This document shows, piece after piece, positions 26,091 through 35,147 of a stretch of DNA of 64,000 nt. The notes under the pieces are model-generated. The model saw nothing but the letters and a program-made list of their open reading frames with translations, made no database searches and was not told the DNA's origin. This stretch comes from JAGLOK01 sp963676355 (GTDB lineage: Bacteria; Bacillota; Clostridia; Christensenellales; UMGS416). The position numbers and the translations under genes were made by a program. Position 1 is the stretch's first letter, and every line of letters begins with the position of its first letter. The DNA is taken from positions 2,294,001 to 2,358,000 of the forward strand of contig OY781093.1 of the NCBI GenBank assembly GCA_963676355.1, read 5' to 3'.

Positions 26091-26870
26091 TTAAGGTTTC
26101 TGCTTGATTTTTTCAAATATATCGCTGTAATAATTATTTATCGCCAATACATCTGCACCAAGATTAATGAATCTGTATCCCATATCAACTAATTCATGAT
26201 AATTGTCTGCACTTCCTACCGTGCCGGCATATTTCCCGTACTTTTTTGCGGTTTCTGCTATCTTTATTCTTGCTTCTGATATTCTTGAATCATCAAATTT
26301 TCCAGTTATACCTAGCGATTGAGAAAAGTCAGCAGGGCCAAAAAATACCATGTCTATTCCATCTACTTGGCATATATTCTCCAAGTCTTCAAGTGCTTCC
26401 ACATCCTCTATCTGAGCTATTATAAAGCGTTCATTGTTTGCCTGTTCCAAGTACTCAAAAAAATCGATTCTGCAATACAATCCATCAGCATTTCCGCCGT
26501 CTATCGGTCTTAAACCCAGTGGATGAAACTTTGTCATTTCAACTATTTTACGGGCATCTCCCGCATTCATTACATGCGGCACCATAATGCCCGACGCATC
26601 CATTTCCAACGGCCTCACATAATCACTGTAACTCCCCCTAGGCACACGTATGACAACATCCGTATCATATGCTTTTGCGGCTAATATTTGTTTTTCAATT
26701 ACGGAGTAAGTATTGGCAATATGCTCCATGCAAAGCCAAATGCAGTCAAAATCATATGCTGCCGCGATTTCACACGCTCTGGACGATTCCAAATTCAGCT
26801 TTATAGAGGTTGCTATACCACCGCTTCTCAGCTTTTCAAGCACTTTGCTTCTTCTCATTTTTACGCTCAT
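26091..26870 (-). CDS. HpcH/HpaI-family aldolase (copy 1)
   Basis: A 259-residue class II aldolase related to but diverged from the 24973-24209 copy. IWLCMEHIANT replaces the usual DLEHGP, so the catalytic-base region is altered. VVIRVPRGS, GIMVPHVMNA, metal-site IIAQIEDVEAL and FFGPADFSQSLG are intact. ATG 26870 lies 1 bp after the upstream BNR stop. Expected reaction is retro-aldol cleavage of a 2-keto acid. The two aldolases may act on different stereoisomers. Confidence 0.87.
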   Translation of the reverse strand: MSVKMRRSKVLEKLRSGGIATSIKLNLESSRACEIAAAYDFDCIWLCMEHIANTYSVIEKQILAAKAYDTDVVIRVPRGSYSDYVRPLEMDASGIMVPHVMNAGDARKIVEMTKFHPLGLRPIDGGNADGLYCRIDFFEYLEQANNERFIIAQIEDVEALEDLENICQVDGIDMVFFGPADFSQSLGITGKFDDSRISEARIKIAETAKKYGKYAGTVGSADNYHELVDMGYRFINLGADVLAINNYYSDIFEKIKQKP

Positions 26871-26871
26871 T

Positions 26872-28050
26872 TTACATACTGCCTTTTCTATAATATTTTA
26901 CGTTTATCTGTCTTACTAATATTGTCTTTCTTTTTGCTCCATTTTCATCAGGATAATCAAAGCTTGAATATGCCAAAAGAAAATTCTCATCATCTATAGG
27001 TATCATAGAAGTATACGAACAGGTATTTTTCTGTGGTTCCTCATAGTTTGGGACGATTATTTCAATCGGCTCATCCCAACTTAACGCTGTAGAATCGCCT
27101 GTCGCCCTTAGATATAGTCCCGGCCTTCCATATGAAGCCAGTGTTACGCCGTTACCCAATGTCAATAGCTCCGGCCAAACACCCAGTTTGTCGAAATATT
27201 CCGGTTCACTCCACGTTTTCATTTCATCTGATGATTTTGAATACATCAAAGGGCCTGACTGCTGCCCAACCGTAGTCCTCAGCAAGCAAAAGTAACTGCC
27301 GTCAGAAAGCCTTGTCACATCAGGTTCAGTAAATCCGTTTCTTACCTCAGGATGTTCGTCATATTTGCATGGTTTATATTTGACCTCGCCAACTATATTC
27401 CACGAATAACCGTTATCCTCAGACACGATGAATTGACATGGACAGTCCAAAGTAGGCGCACCGTCCTCATACCTTCTGAAATAAGACGGGGCGCACAGTT
27501 TATTGCCCGGAAACATTCTCATCCTCCAAAAAAACTGTATCGGAATAACCCCGCTCCCTTCCTGTGCCAGTAAGTCATCGGGCATTATTTTGATTTTTTC
27601 AATGCTAAATTTGTCGGAATTCGATTTCCTTCTTTTTATATAGCAACCCTGCGCTTTTTCGGGCAAATCAGAATATCTGTATAAATTGAATTTTTTATCG
27701 TAATATTTAGATATGTAATATCCTACCGGTTCAGGCAGTTCCAATTGTTCAACAGGTATTGAAAAACTTTCATGTGGTGATATGAAGTCACCATTATCCA
27801 CTAAGCATCCGAATCCTTCAAAACCCTTTTTTTCATGCCAGTTTGCACCATTGTCTTCGCTTAAAAAATGAGCCTTTGGATGCCCGTAAGCTTCAGCTGA
27901 ATCTTTATCTATATGAAAAGAAAGATGTATGGCTCCATCCGGAGATTTTTCCATAACCGGGAACTGCCAATATCCCCATCCGCTGATATCTACAGGCGCC
28001 TGTGACACAACGATAGGGTCGCCAAGTGTAATTTTCACTTTTTTATTCAT
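26872..28050 (-). CDS. BNR-repeat sialidase-like protein, intracellular (copy 1)
   Basis: A 392-residue sialidase-superfamily propeller without a signal peptide. Asp-box-like elements include LSEDNGANWHE and VSEDNGYSWNIV. GFTEPDVTRLSDGSYFCLLRT is a conserved stretch of BNR enzymes. It is the first metabolic gene after the kinase, following a 119-bp gap with an inverted repeat that may hold a promoter. It is coupled to the downstream aldolase gene. Activity and substrate are unknown; automated annotation would probably call it exo-alpha-sialidase. Confidence 0.8.
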   Translation of the reverse strand: MNKKVKITLGDPIVVSQAPVDISGWGYWQFPVMEKSPDGAIHLSFHIDKDSAEAYGHPKAHFLSEDNGANWHEKKGFEGFGCLVDNGDFISPHESFSIPVEQLELPEPVGYYISKYYDKKFNLYRYSDLPEKAQGCYIKRRKSNSDKFSIEKIKIMPDDLLAQEGSGVIPIQFFWRMRMFPGNKLCAPSYFRRYEDGAPTLDCPCQFIVSEDNGYSWNIVGEVKYKPCKYDEHPEVRNGFTEPDVTRLSDGSYFCLLRTTVGQQSGPLMYSKSSDEMKTWSEPEYFDKLGVWPELLTLGNGVTLASYGRPGLYLRATGDSTALSWDEPIEIIVPNYEEPQKNTCSYTSMIPIDDENFLLAYSSFDYPDENGAKRKTILVRQINVKYYRKGSM

Positions 28051-28116
28051 GTTATTTTCCGCACTTGTATTAGATTATTTGTCTTTTTACAGGGGTAATA
28101 ATAAGACGAATTAAGT

Positions 28117-28139
28117 TTATCATTATTAAAAATTGATAA
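28117..28139. promoter_or_regulatory. Inverted repeat upstream of the BNR-aldolase genes
   Basis: TTATCA (28117-28122) and TGATAA (28134-28139) are an exact inverted pair in the 119-bp gap between the kinase stop and the first BNR gene. Candidate operator for a separately controlled catabolic transcript. Confidence 0.3.
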
Positions 28140-28169
28140 TCGTTCGTATTTTAATAAAATGTATGCTTT

Positions 28170-30914
28170 TTAGATGTTTTGAGAATCAGCCAATAAAATA
28201 TTTTTTTCTTTTTCGGTGGATAAAGGAAATTTTAAAGTTACTCTTGTTCCGGCATTTTCTTTCGAGGTGATTTCTATACCATATTCGCTGCCGAAATAAA
28301 GCTTAATTCTGCTTTGTATGTTGTGCAGTCCTATGCTATCTTTCGCATACTGCTCATTAATATTTTTTATTAAATCCTCAAGATTAGTTTCATCAATGCC
28401 ACATCCGTCATCAGTGACACTGATATAAAGATAATCACCTTCTTTAAAGCAACTTATCTCCACAATGCCAATATCATCATTGGTATATATACCATGAAAA
28501 ATGGCGTTTTCAATTATAGGCTGCACCGAAAGACGAATAACCTTATGCTCTAAAACCTCATTATCAACATCCCAATAAAACTGAATCTTGTTTCCAAATC
28601 TCATCTTTATAAGAGATATATAATTTTTCACATGCTCTATCTCTTCTCCGACCTTTACTATGGGGCTGTCCGTTCTTGCTACATATCTTAAAAAGTTGCT
28701 CAGATACGTAATCATTAGTATAGCGGCTGTTGTTTTTCCGCTTTTAACAAGCCACACAATTCCGTCAAATGCATTGTATATAAAATGAGAGTTTATCTGG
28801 AACTGCAAAGCCTTTAACTCAGCTTTTTTCTCCTGTTCTTCTAGCTGTACAGCAAGCTTTGTTGTCTCTACAATCTTTTTGGCTAAGTTGTTGTTGGCAT
28901 TAATCATTTCATTAAATGATTTGCTCAACTCAGAAAACTCATAAACAATAGATTCTTCGGGAAAATCTATGTTTTTCACATCAAGCCTTATTTTCTTAAT
29001 AAGTCTATTTATGTTGGCAATCCATTTCGTCAAATATAAAGAGATTACAAAAGCTACCGCAATCGTAAATAACAATATCAAAAACAATATATACAGTCTT
29101 TCCAATATTAGACTATTTTTTGTAATTACACTTATCGAATTGCTGTATTTTGCCACAAGGGTCCAATTTCCATAGTTTAAATCATATATATGTTCTTCCA
29201 AATGAGAATCAGAATTTTTTATATATTTTGTTCCAATGAGCTCTTTATTTTCACTTGAAACTATTATATTGTTTTCATTCACTATATTTATGATTATTCC
29301 CGCCTCAGACAGATTCTCATATATGCTTTCAAGCTCTTTTTCCGCTATCCAAGACTTCAGAAAACCTATATTCGCAAAATTATCCAGACTGTTTATTTTA
29401 ACTAATATACTATACTCGTACTCTGCATATAAATTTTTCTCCGTATTGTTCCACTTATATATTTTTCGCTTTGATAATAATTCGGTGAGTTCTTCCGTGT
29501 TCAGTAAATATCCGGCATCCGAATCATCGTTGCTGTATATTATACTAGTATTAACATCATATAATTGTATGGAGTTTTTATTGCCGCCCATTTTCATAGC
29601 ACGGTTAATATTATACTCGAAGTCATCTCCCTGTTCTTTTCCGCCCAGCCTCTGCTGCACCAAATCATCATATATAATGATTCTTAATATCTTTTCTTTG
29701 TCCTCCATATACATGTTTATGTTGTTTACCACGCCTTCGACACTTGTCATATATGATTCCTGAATCTTATTATTGAAGTTTTTAAGGCTCAATGCATATG
29801 ATGAAATAATAAAAAGCGCGGAAGGCAAGAATAGAACTATTATCGTATACATTAAAATGCTTTCCCTTAAAGACATCTTCTTTTCAGTGACATTTAAATC
29901 TGCTTCAGAATCTTCTTCACCTTGTTTATTCAGTTCATAACCTTTCACATTTTTTTGAAGTTTACGCAAAGGGTTAGTGATTTGCTTTGATGCCATCTTT
30001 GACAAAAGGACCGCCAAAAGCAATGACATTAGTGCAGCTGACACTATAGGAATATAGTTTGAAAATTCATCTGTTTGTCCGGTATCGCTGACCATCGCAA
30101 TCGATATTTGCGTGTTGGGAATCTGCTTTTTCATTACAAATTGGTTTCTTGTTTCATATATCTCAACATCAATGTTTATTTCATTCGATTTGGAACTGTC
30201 AATTATGTTCTCATAATTTTTAAAAACAGATTCATCACCAAATATTTTATCGCCTTCTCCATTTAAGATAAGGATTTTTTCGTCTGAAAAATCATCAAAA
30301 ACACTTTCATCAAGTACTACAACAATCCACCCCAAAAACTCTTCGTTTTCGAAAATCGGCTTTTGCAAACCGTATTCTCCTCGAATAAACCCTATGCTAC
30401 TTTTCGAGCTGGGGTAGAATACTCTTTCATACCCTTCATCTTTTGGTTTCCCGATCGCTCCCTCGTATTCAGCATTCAGCAGTTCCATAACAGCGGGCCC
30501 GAATTGATATATAACACCCCTATTGTTTTTGCCGGCGACCGCGAAATTTTCAGAGATTACAATAACTTCATTTATTAAGCTATTGTATGATGCCGTTTTT
30601 GTCAGCTTGCTTTTTATATCATCATATTCATCTATATATGAAATTGTACTATCGGCGCTTTGCTCAAAATCCCACAAATTCGGTAAAATTGAATTCACAT
30701 AATCGCATATATTCGAAGCTTTTTTAAATCTTTCGTATATGGTTTGATATTTTTGGTTGAATTCACCTTGAGTTTTAGTCTTACTTTCTGAGAGCAAATA
30801 TATATTTTGCCTTATAAACGTGTGGGAAAAAGCCGTCAGTAAGAATATCACTGACAAAAGCAATGTTATAATAAACAGCAATTTGCTGTATTTCACTTTG
30901 ATTTTTTTATTCAT
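28170..30914 (-). CDS. YesM-type histidine kinase with two extracellular sensor modules
   Basis: A 914-residue kinase, far longer than the usual 550-600. It has four helices: TM1 12-34, TM2 287-306, TM3 353-376 and TM4 605-628. These give two extracellular regions (35-286 and 377-604) separated by a short cytosolic loop. HAMP-like 629-680 leads to an H-box QINSHFIYNAF with His710, where Pro is replaced by Ser. The ATPase domain has IIENAIFHG (800-808), DDGCGID (835-841) and SIGLHNI (860-866). It overlaps its response regulator by 8 bp. It should sense extracellular ligand, possibly through the nearby binding protein. Confidence 0.92.
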   Translation of the reverse strand: MNKKIKVKYSKLLFIITLLLSVIFLLTAFSHTFIRQNIYLLSESKTKTQGEFNQKYQTIYERFKKASNICDYVNSILPNLWDFEQSADSTISYIDEYDDIKSKLTKTASYNSLINEVIVISENFAVAGKNNRGVIYQFGPAVMELLNAEYEGAIGKPKDEGYERVFYPSSKSSIGFIRGEYGLQKPIFENEEFLGWIVVVLDESVFDDFSDEKILILNGEGDKIFGDESVFKNYENIIDSSKSNEINIDVEIYETRNQFVMKKQIPNTQISIAMVSDTGQTDEFSNYIPIVSAALMSLLLAVLLSKMASKQITNPLRKLQKNVKGYELNKQGEEDSEADLNVTEKKMSLRESILMYTIIVLFLPSALFIISSYALSLKNFNNKIQESYMTSVEGVVNNINMYMEDKEKILRIIIYDDLVQQRLGGKEQGDDFEYNINRAMKMGGNKNSIQLYDVNTSIIYSNDDSDAGYLLNTEELTELLSKRKIYKWNNTEKNLYAEYEYSILVKINSLDNFANIGFLKSWIAEKELESIYENLSEAGIIINIVNENNIIVSSENKELIGTKYIKNSDSHLEEHIYDLNYGNWTLVAKYSNSISVITKNSLILERLYILFLILLFTIAVAFVISLYLTKWIANINRLIKKIRLDVKNIDFPEESIVYEFSELSKSFNEMINANNNLAKKIVETTKLAVQLEEQEKKAELKALQFQINSHFIYNAFDGIVWLVKSGKTTAAILMITYLSNFLRYVARTDSPIVKVGEEIEHVKNYISLIKMRFGNKIQFYWDVDNEVLEHKVIRLSVQPIIENAIFHGIYTNDDIGIVEISCFKEGDYLYISVTDDGCGIDETNLEDLIKNINEQYAKDSIGLHNIQSRIKLYFGSEYGIEITSKENAGTRVTLKFPLSTEKEKNILLADSQNI

Positions 30915-32460
30915 CTACTACGTTGTTATTCACTATTCTATATTGCAGCGGAGAAACATTATAATAATTTTTAAACACAGTGCAAAAATGCCTGTAGCCT
31001 ATATACCCCAATTCTTCTGCAATGTCTTTAACCCTTCTATTTGAGTTTATCAGCATGTCCTTTGCTTGTTCCATGCGCACATTTTTTATGTAGTCTTTGA
31101 TGTTTTGACCACATTCTTTTTTGAACAATTTACTAATATAAGAAGAGGAGATATAAAACCGCTTGGACAGTTCTTCCAAACTAAGGTCATTGGCAAAGTT
31201 TTTATCTATGTACTTTTTAATATTTTCAACAACTTTCTGCTGATTGTTGAACTCTCTTAACTCATCTATAGTGTCATGGAATTCTTCAATATAACCTGTA
31301 AACAAAGAACGTACTTCATTGAAAGAATCACATTTATATATCTTCTCAAACACACTTTCAGAAGAAAGAGAATTTATAAAAGGATATTCCTTTATCAATT
31401 CTTCGGATATTTCGTTATACAATTGCATAAACTCAATACAGATTTTATTTTTTTCAGGTTCTCTTCTGTGTTTGTAATATACAAACAGTTTATTTAGCTC
31501 GATAATTGTATTTGTCCTGTCATGGTCTTTTATGCTTGATAATATACAAGCGATATCAAAGATTTCTTCTCCAATGGGTGTGCTTTCTTTTAAATCTTCT
31601 TTGAAATACAATTTACCTTTTCCATCATAATATTTGTTCTTAACTATTTTGTCTGATTCAGTTACATATTTTTTTAGTTCATTTATGTTTTCAAACTGTG
31701 TTCCCGTACCACCGGTTAAAATAACAGAATCCAACTCTTGAGATATGCTTTTATAAAATTCGGTAATTCTATTACTAGAAATTGTTTTATCATCTGCGAA
31801 CAATATAAGGTGTTGCAAATTCCTGACAAGATAATAGCATCCAAATTTCTTGCTTATCCTTTTGATGGTGTTGTTTATGCTACTTAAATCAATGTCCCCA
31901 TTTTCACCCAGGCTATAATCCAAACTGAGTATTCTATAATGTGTATCATCCTTTACAAAACCTGCTTTTCTCAGTTTACGGACAATCTGCGACGATTCAT
32001 TCGAGCTGTCCAACAATGAGTTGAGCAAAAATATGATGTACTCGCTTATATTTTCTATCAAATTCTCATTTTTCTGTTTTGTTTCCAAGTCCAGAGACTG
32101 TTTTATCTCTTTAAGCATATTCTCGATTGCTCCCATTTCTATCGGCTTTAGCAAATAGGAAAAAGCATTATATGAAATCGCTTTTTGAGCATATTCAAAT
32201 TCACTGTATCCACTTATTATAATAATTTTAGTATCATTTGAAATCTGTCTTATTTTTTTTGACAGCTCAATGCCGTCCATTATCGGCATCTTAATATCAG
32301 TTAGCACCAAATCATGGCCATATTTTTCATACAGCGCCATAGCTTCTTTTCCGTTTGATGCAAAAAAAAGCGATTCAAAGCCAATATAAGACCAAGGTAC
32401 GCTATTTTTTAAGCCCTCCCTGACCAAATGATCATCATCAACAATTAGCACCCTATACAA
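30907..32460 (-). CDS. YesN-type response regulator, AraC family
   Basis: A protein of about 517 residues. The start is set at TTG 32460 (MYRVLIVDDD), with GGGGG spaced 5 bases upstream, rather than a TTG 12 bases earlier that overlaps this site. The receiver has Asp55 in VLTDIKMPIMDG and SYLLKPIE. The C-terminal AraC domain lies at about 410-510 (ELGYIGYRHFCTVFKNYYNVSP). It follows the binding-protein gene after a stem-loop and overlaps the 914-residue kinase. It probably activates this catabolic locus. Confidence 0.92.
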   Translation of the reverse strand: MYRVLIVDDDHLVREGLKNSVPWSYIGFESLFFASNGKEAMALYEKYGHDLVLTDIKMPIMDGIELSKKIRQISNDTKIIIISGYSEFEYAQKAISYNAFSYLLKPIEMGAIENMLKEIKQSLDLETKQKNENLIENISEYIIFLLNSLLDSSNESSQIVRKLRKAGFVKDDTHYRILSLDYSLGENGDIDLSSINNTIKRISKKFGCYYLVRNLQHLILFADDKTISSNRITEFYKSISQELDSVILTGGTGTQFENINELKKYVTESDKIVKNKYYDGKGKLYFKEDLKESTPIGEEIFDIACILSSIKDHDRTNTIIELNKLFVYYKHRREPEKNKICIEFMQLYNEISEELIKEYPFINSLSSESVFEKIYKCDSFNEVRSLFTGYIEEFHDTIDELREFNNQQKVVENIKKYIDKNFANDLSLEELSKRFYISSSYISKLFKKECGQNIKDYIKNVRMEQAKDMLINSNRRVKDIAEELGYIGYRHFCTVFKNYYNVSPLQYRIVNNNVVDE

Positions 32461-32503
32461 AGCAACCCCCAAAAGTAATTATATTATCAAAACAAAACAG
32501 TTA

Positions 32504-32533
32504 CAAGAGGTGACATATTCTTGCCACCTCTTG
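32504..32533 (-). promoter_or_regulatory. Stem-loop between binding-protein and regulator genes
   Basis: CAAGAGGTG (32504-32512) and CACCTCTTG (32525-32533) form a perfect 9-bp stem. On the minus strand it is followed only by a broken T-rich tract, so partial termination or mRNA protection downstream of the binding-protein gene is likely. Confidence 0.6.
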
Positions 32534-32554
32534 AGATTGAATAATCAAACTATT

Positions 32555-34219
32555 TTATTTTGCTAAATATGATTCATACTCTGCTATTATCGCATCCAAT
32601 CCATTTTCTTTCATTGATTGAACATATTCATCCCACTTAGCGTCTATGTCGAAGGAACCTGTGATTGCTCCAATAATGAACTCTGTAAATATTGAAGCCA
32701 AGTCCTCGCCCTTTTCATCCAAAGCAACATTTTGTCCTGCCGCAAAATCCTTTGCAAATCCGCCGTATCTTGCGCTTACATATTTAGGGCATGTGAGTCC
32801 TATAGTATAGGTTTCACGATCTATCGGCTGCACAGTTTTCATATACATGTCAACGTCCCTAGGTGTCAGTCCAAATGTCTGTCTTATACCCTTTTCGGTA
32901 ACGTATTCGCTGGTTATCTCGATGTCAGGATTTACTATCACAGTGCCTTCTTCATCGTATGACCAATCTTCTCCCTCAACTCCGTAGTAAAGCCTTACAT
33001 ACCAATCCCAGTCGGATTTAGCTTCTTCTATAGCAAATATGCGAAGCACTTTTTCATCAGAAGCTTCAGCTCCGAAGTATGTTGAAGTACCCAGCAAATC
33101 CGGCAGGCTATATGCAGAGCCTGAATGTCCGTTCTTGCCTTCATATGGATTCACAGCTATCAATTCTTCATCAGGGAAGTTATTCAAAACCATGTCCGTA
33201 AGATTGTTGCTTGTAGTCGGTGAGAACCACCAAGGACTGTCCTCTAGTATACCGAACTTGCCTGCAGACCATTTGGCTCGCTGTGAAGTACGGTCGTCAG
33301 TTATAAACTCAGGATCGATTATTCCTTCAGCATACCATTCGGCAAGTGTTTTCAGTGCATCTTTGAACTCAGGTTGAATGCTTGAAAAAGACACTTTGCC
33401 ATCGTTTTCAGTAAAAGTACTAACGCCTAGCCCTGTTGACCCCCAGAAATAATAGAACTGCTGCATCTGTGCGCCGCTGTGCCAAGAGATGCCGTATGTA
33501 TCGTCCGCTCCATTATTGTCAGGATCTTCATATGTAAATTTATAAGCCAAATCGTGATATTCTTCAAGCGTAGTCGGCGCTTTTGTCACTCCAACCTGAT
33601 CCATCCAGCCTTTCCTAATATACATTATGTGAGAAAGGAACGGCGATGCGCTTGTGCTGTTGGGCAGACACCATAATTGGTCTTTATATATTACAGACTG
33701 CTTAAGATAGTCTTCATCAACCAGCGACATAACGATATCCATTACGCCGGGAGCATATTCGTTCAGCCAGCTGTATTCTATTGGGCGAATAATTCCCTGG
33801 TCAGCAAACTCGTAAATATATTTACCCATGTTATTGCATTGGATTCTGTCTGCCATTCCGCCTGAAGCCCAAAACAATGTCCACTCATTTTCGTTGAAAA
33901 TGTCCAATTCCTGGATGTCTAAAGTAACATTGAATCTTTCTTCAATCAGCTTTTGTACAGGTGTGTCCTTTTCAGGATATACATCAGCCTGATTATAAAC
34001 AATCCATGATAAGTCAAGATGCTCTTCATATGGGTTGTCCTCTGCGGGCGCTTCCTCATTATTTTGCTCGGTTACCGTTTCTTCCGATGCTTTTGTAGGT
34101 TCTGCTGTTGCAGTAGTCTCAGGTTCACTCGTTTTTTCTTTGCATCCCACTAACAGTGTCGATACTATCATAATAAGTACCATAACTATAAACAGGATTT
34201 TTAGTTTCGAGTTTTTCAT
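32555..34219 (-). CDS. Extracellular solute-binding lipoprotein, LplA type
   Basis: A 554-residue binding protein of the LplA/YtcQ group. The lipoprotein signal ends in LVGC (Cys26), then a Thr/Glu/Pro linker, then LSWIVYNQADVYPEKDTPVQ, usual for this group. GGAGG-type site and ATG 34219 lie 38 bp after the LplC-type permease. LplA-type systems take up oligosaccharides or decorated glycans without a dedicated ATPase gene. The locus content suggests an N-acetylated or acidic sugar oligomer. Confidence 0.9.
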   Translation of the reverse strand: MKNSKLKILFIVMVLIMIVSTLLVGCKEKTSEPETTATAEPTKASEETVTEQNNEEAPAEDNPYEEHLDLSWIVYNQADVYPEKDTPVQKLIEERFNVTLDIQELDIFNENEWTLFWASGGMADRIQCNNMGKYIYEFADQGIIRPIEYSWLNEYAPGVMDIVMSLVDEDYLKQSVIYKDQLWCLPNSTSASPFLSHIMYIRKGWMDQVGVTKAPTTLEEYHDLAYKFTYEDPDNNGADDTYGISWHSGAQMQQFYYFWGSTGLGVSTFTENDGKVSFSSIQPEFKDALKTLAEWYAEGIIDPEFITDDRTSQRAKWSAGKFGILEDSPWWFSPTTSNNLTDMVLNNFPDEELIAVNPYEGKNGHSGSAYSLPDLLGTSTYFGAEASDEKVLRIFAIEEAKSDWDWYVRLYYGVEGEDWSYDEEGTVIVNPDIEITSEYVTEKGIRQTFGLTPRDVDMYMKTVQPIDRETYTIGLTCPKYVSARYGGFAKDFAAGQNVALDEKGEDLASIFTEFIIGAITGSFDIDAKWDEYVQSMKENGLDAIIAEYESYLAK

Positions 34220-34257
34220 AAGTTCTTTCCCTCCGTCTTTTATTATAGTTGTATTTA

Positions 34258-35139
34258 CTAACCTTTAATAGACCCTATATAAATGCCTTTAACAAAATAC
34301 TTCTGTAAAAATGGATAAAAACAAATAATAGGAGCTGTGGTTACTATTACCGAAGCAGCTTTCACCGTTTCAGGTGATGTCTGGGCAGAAAAGCCCGTTA
34401 ATGCGCCTTCTCCCATCACTGCGGGATCCGCGTCAATTATTATTCTTCTTAACAGTAGCTGCAAAACTATCTTATCGTTGCCCTTGGTATATATCATTGC
34501 ACCAAACCACTCATTCCAATGAGCAACAGCTGTCCAGAGCGTTAATATTGCAATCAATGGCATTGACAATGGTATGATAATGCGAAACATTATTCTCAAC
34601 GGGTGCGCTCCATCAATGTAGGCCGCTTCCTCTATTTCATATGGTATTGTCTTTATAAAATTTCGCGCTATAAATATATTCCATGCGGTTGCCGCTCCCG
34701 GCAAAACAAGCGCCCAAACCGAATTGTACAGACCCAGCTTCACAATAAGAATATATGAAGGTATTAGACCACCCGAAAAGAACATTGTAATCAACAAAAA
34801 TATTAACAGTGTTCTTTTAAAAGGAATGTTTTTGCTCATCGCATAGCCCGCAAACACATTTGTCGGAATCGAAACTGCAACAGCAAGTACAACACGCACA
34901 ATAGTATTTATATATGCTGTTGAAATGTTTTTATTGCCAAGCACAGTAGAATACGCTGAAAGGTTCCACTCATCAGGCCAAATCTTAAATCCCAATGACA
35001 TTGCATAATACGGCGACGAAAACGATGCTACCAATATATTCCACACCGGGTAAATAAATATGAAAATCAAAATACCAAATATTATATTTATGCCAATATC
35101 AAATGAATTGCTTTTTAGTTTTTTTCTTTTTTTGCTCAT
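34258..35139 (-). CDS. ABC transporter permease, LplC/YtcP type
   Basis: A CUT1 permease of about 293 residues. ATG 35139 is chosen because AGGAG lies 5 bases upstream; the extended frame begins at a TTG overlapping the previous stop. About six helices, the ATPase-docking loop EIEEAAYIDGAHPLRI, and a C-terminus ending in KGIYIGSIKG are typical of LplC. It overlaps the LplB-type gene region by a few bases and is followed by the binding-protein gene. Confidence 0.9.
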   Translation of the reverse strand: MSKKRKKLKSNSFDIGINIIFGILIFIFIYPVWNILVASFSSPYYAMSLGFKIWPDEWNLSAYSTVLGNKNISTAYINTIVRVVLAVAVSIPTNVFAGYAMSKNIPFKRTLLIFLLITMFFSGGLIPSYILIVKLGLYNSVWALVLPGAATAWNIFIARNFIKTIPYEIEEAAYIDGAHPLRIMFRIIIPLSMPLIAILTLWTAVAHWNEWFGAMIYTKGNDKIVLQLLLRRIIIDADPAVMGEGALTGFSAQTSPETVKAASVIVTTAPIICFYPFLQKYFVKGIYIGSIKG

Positions 35140-35147
35140 CATTTCTC

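Noticed and set aside
24984..28050. Calling the two BNR proteins sialidases of host glycans
   Set aside because: They lack signal peptides and the typical FRIP motif, and no NanA/NanE/NanK accompanies them; only superfamily membership is supported.
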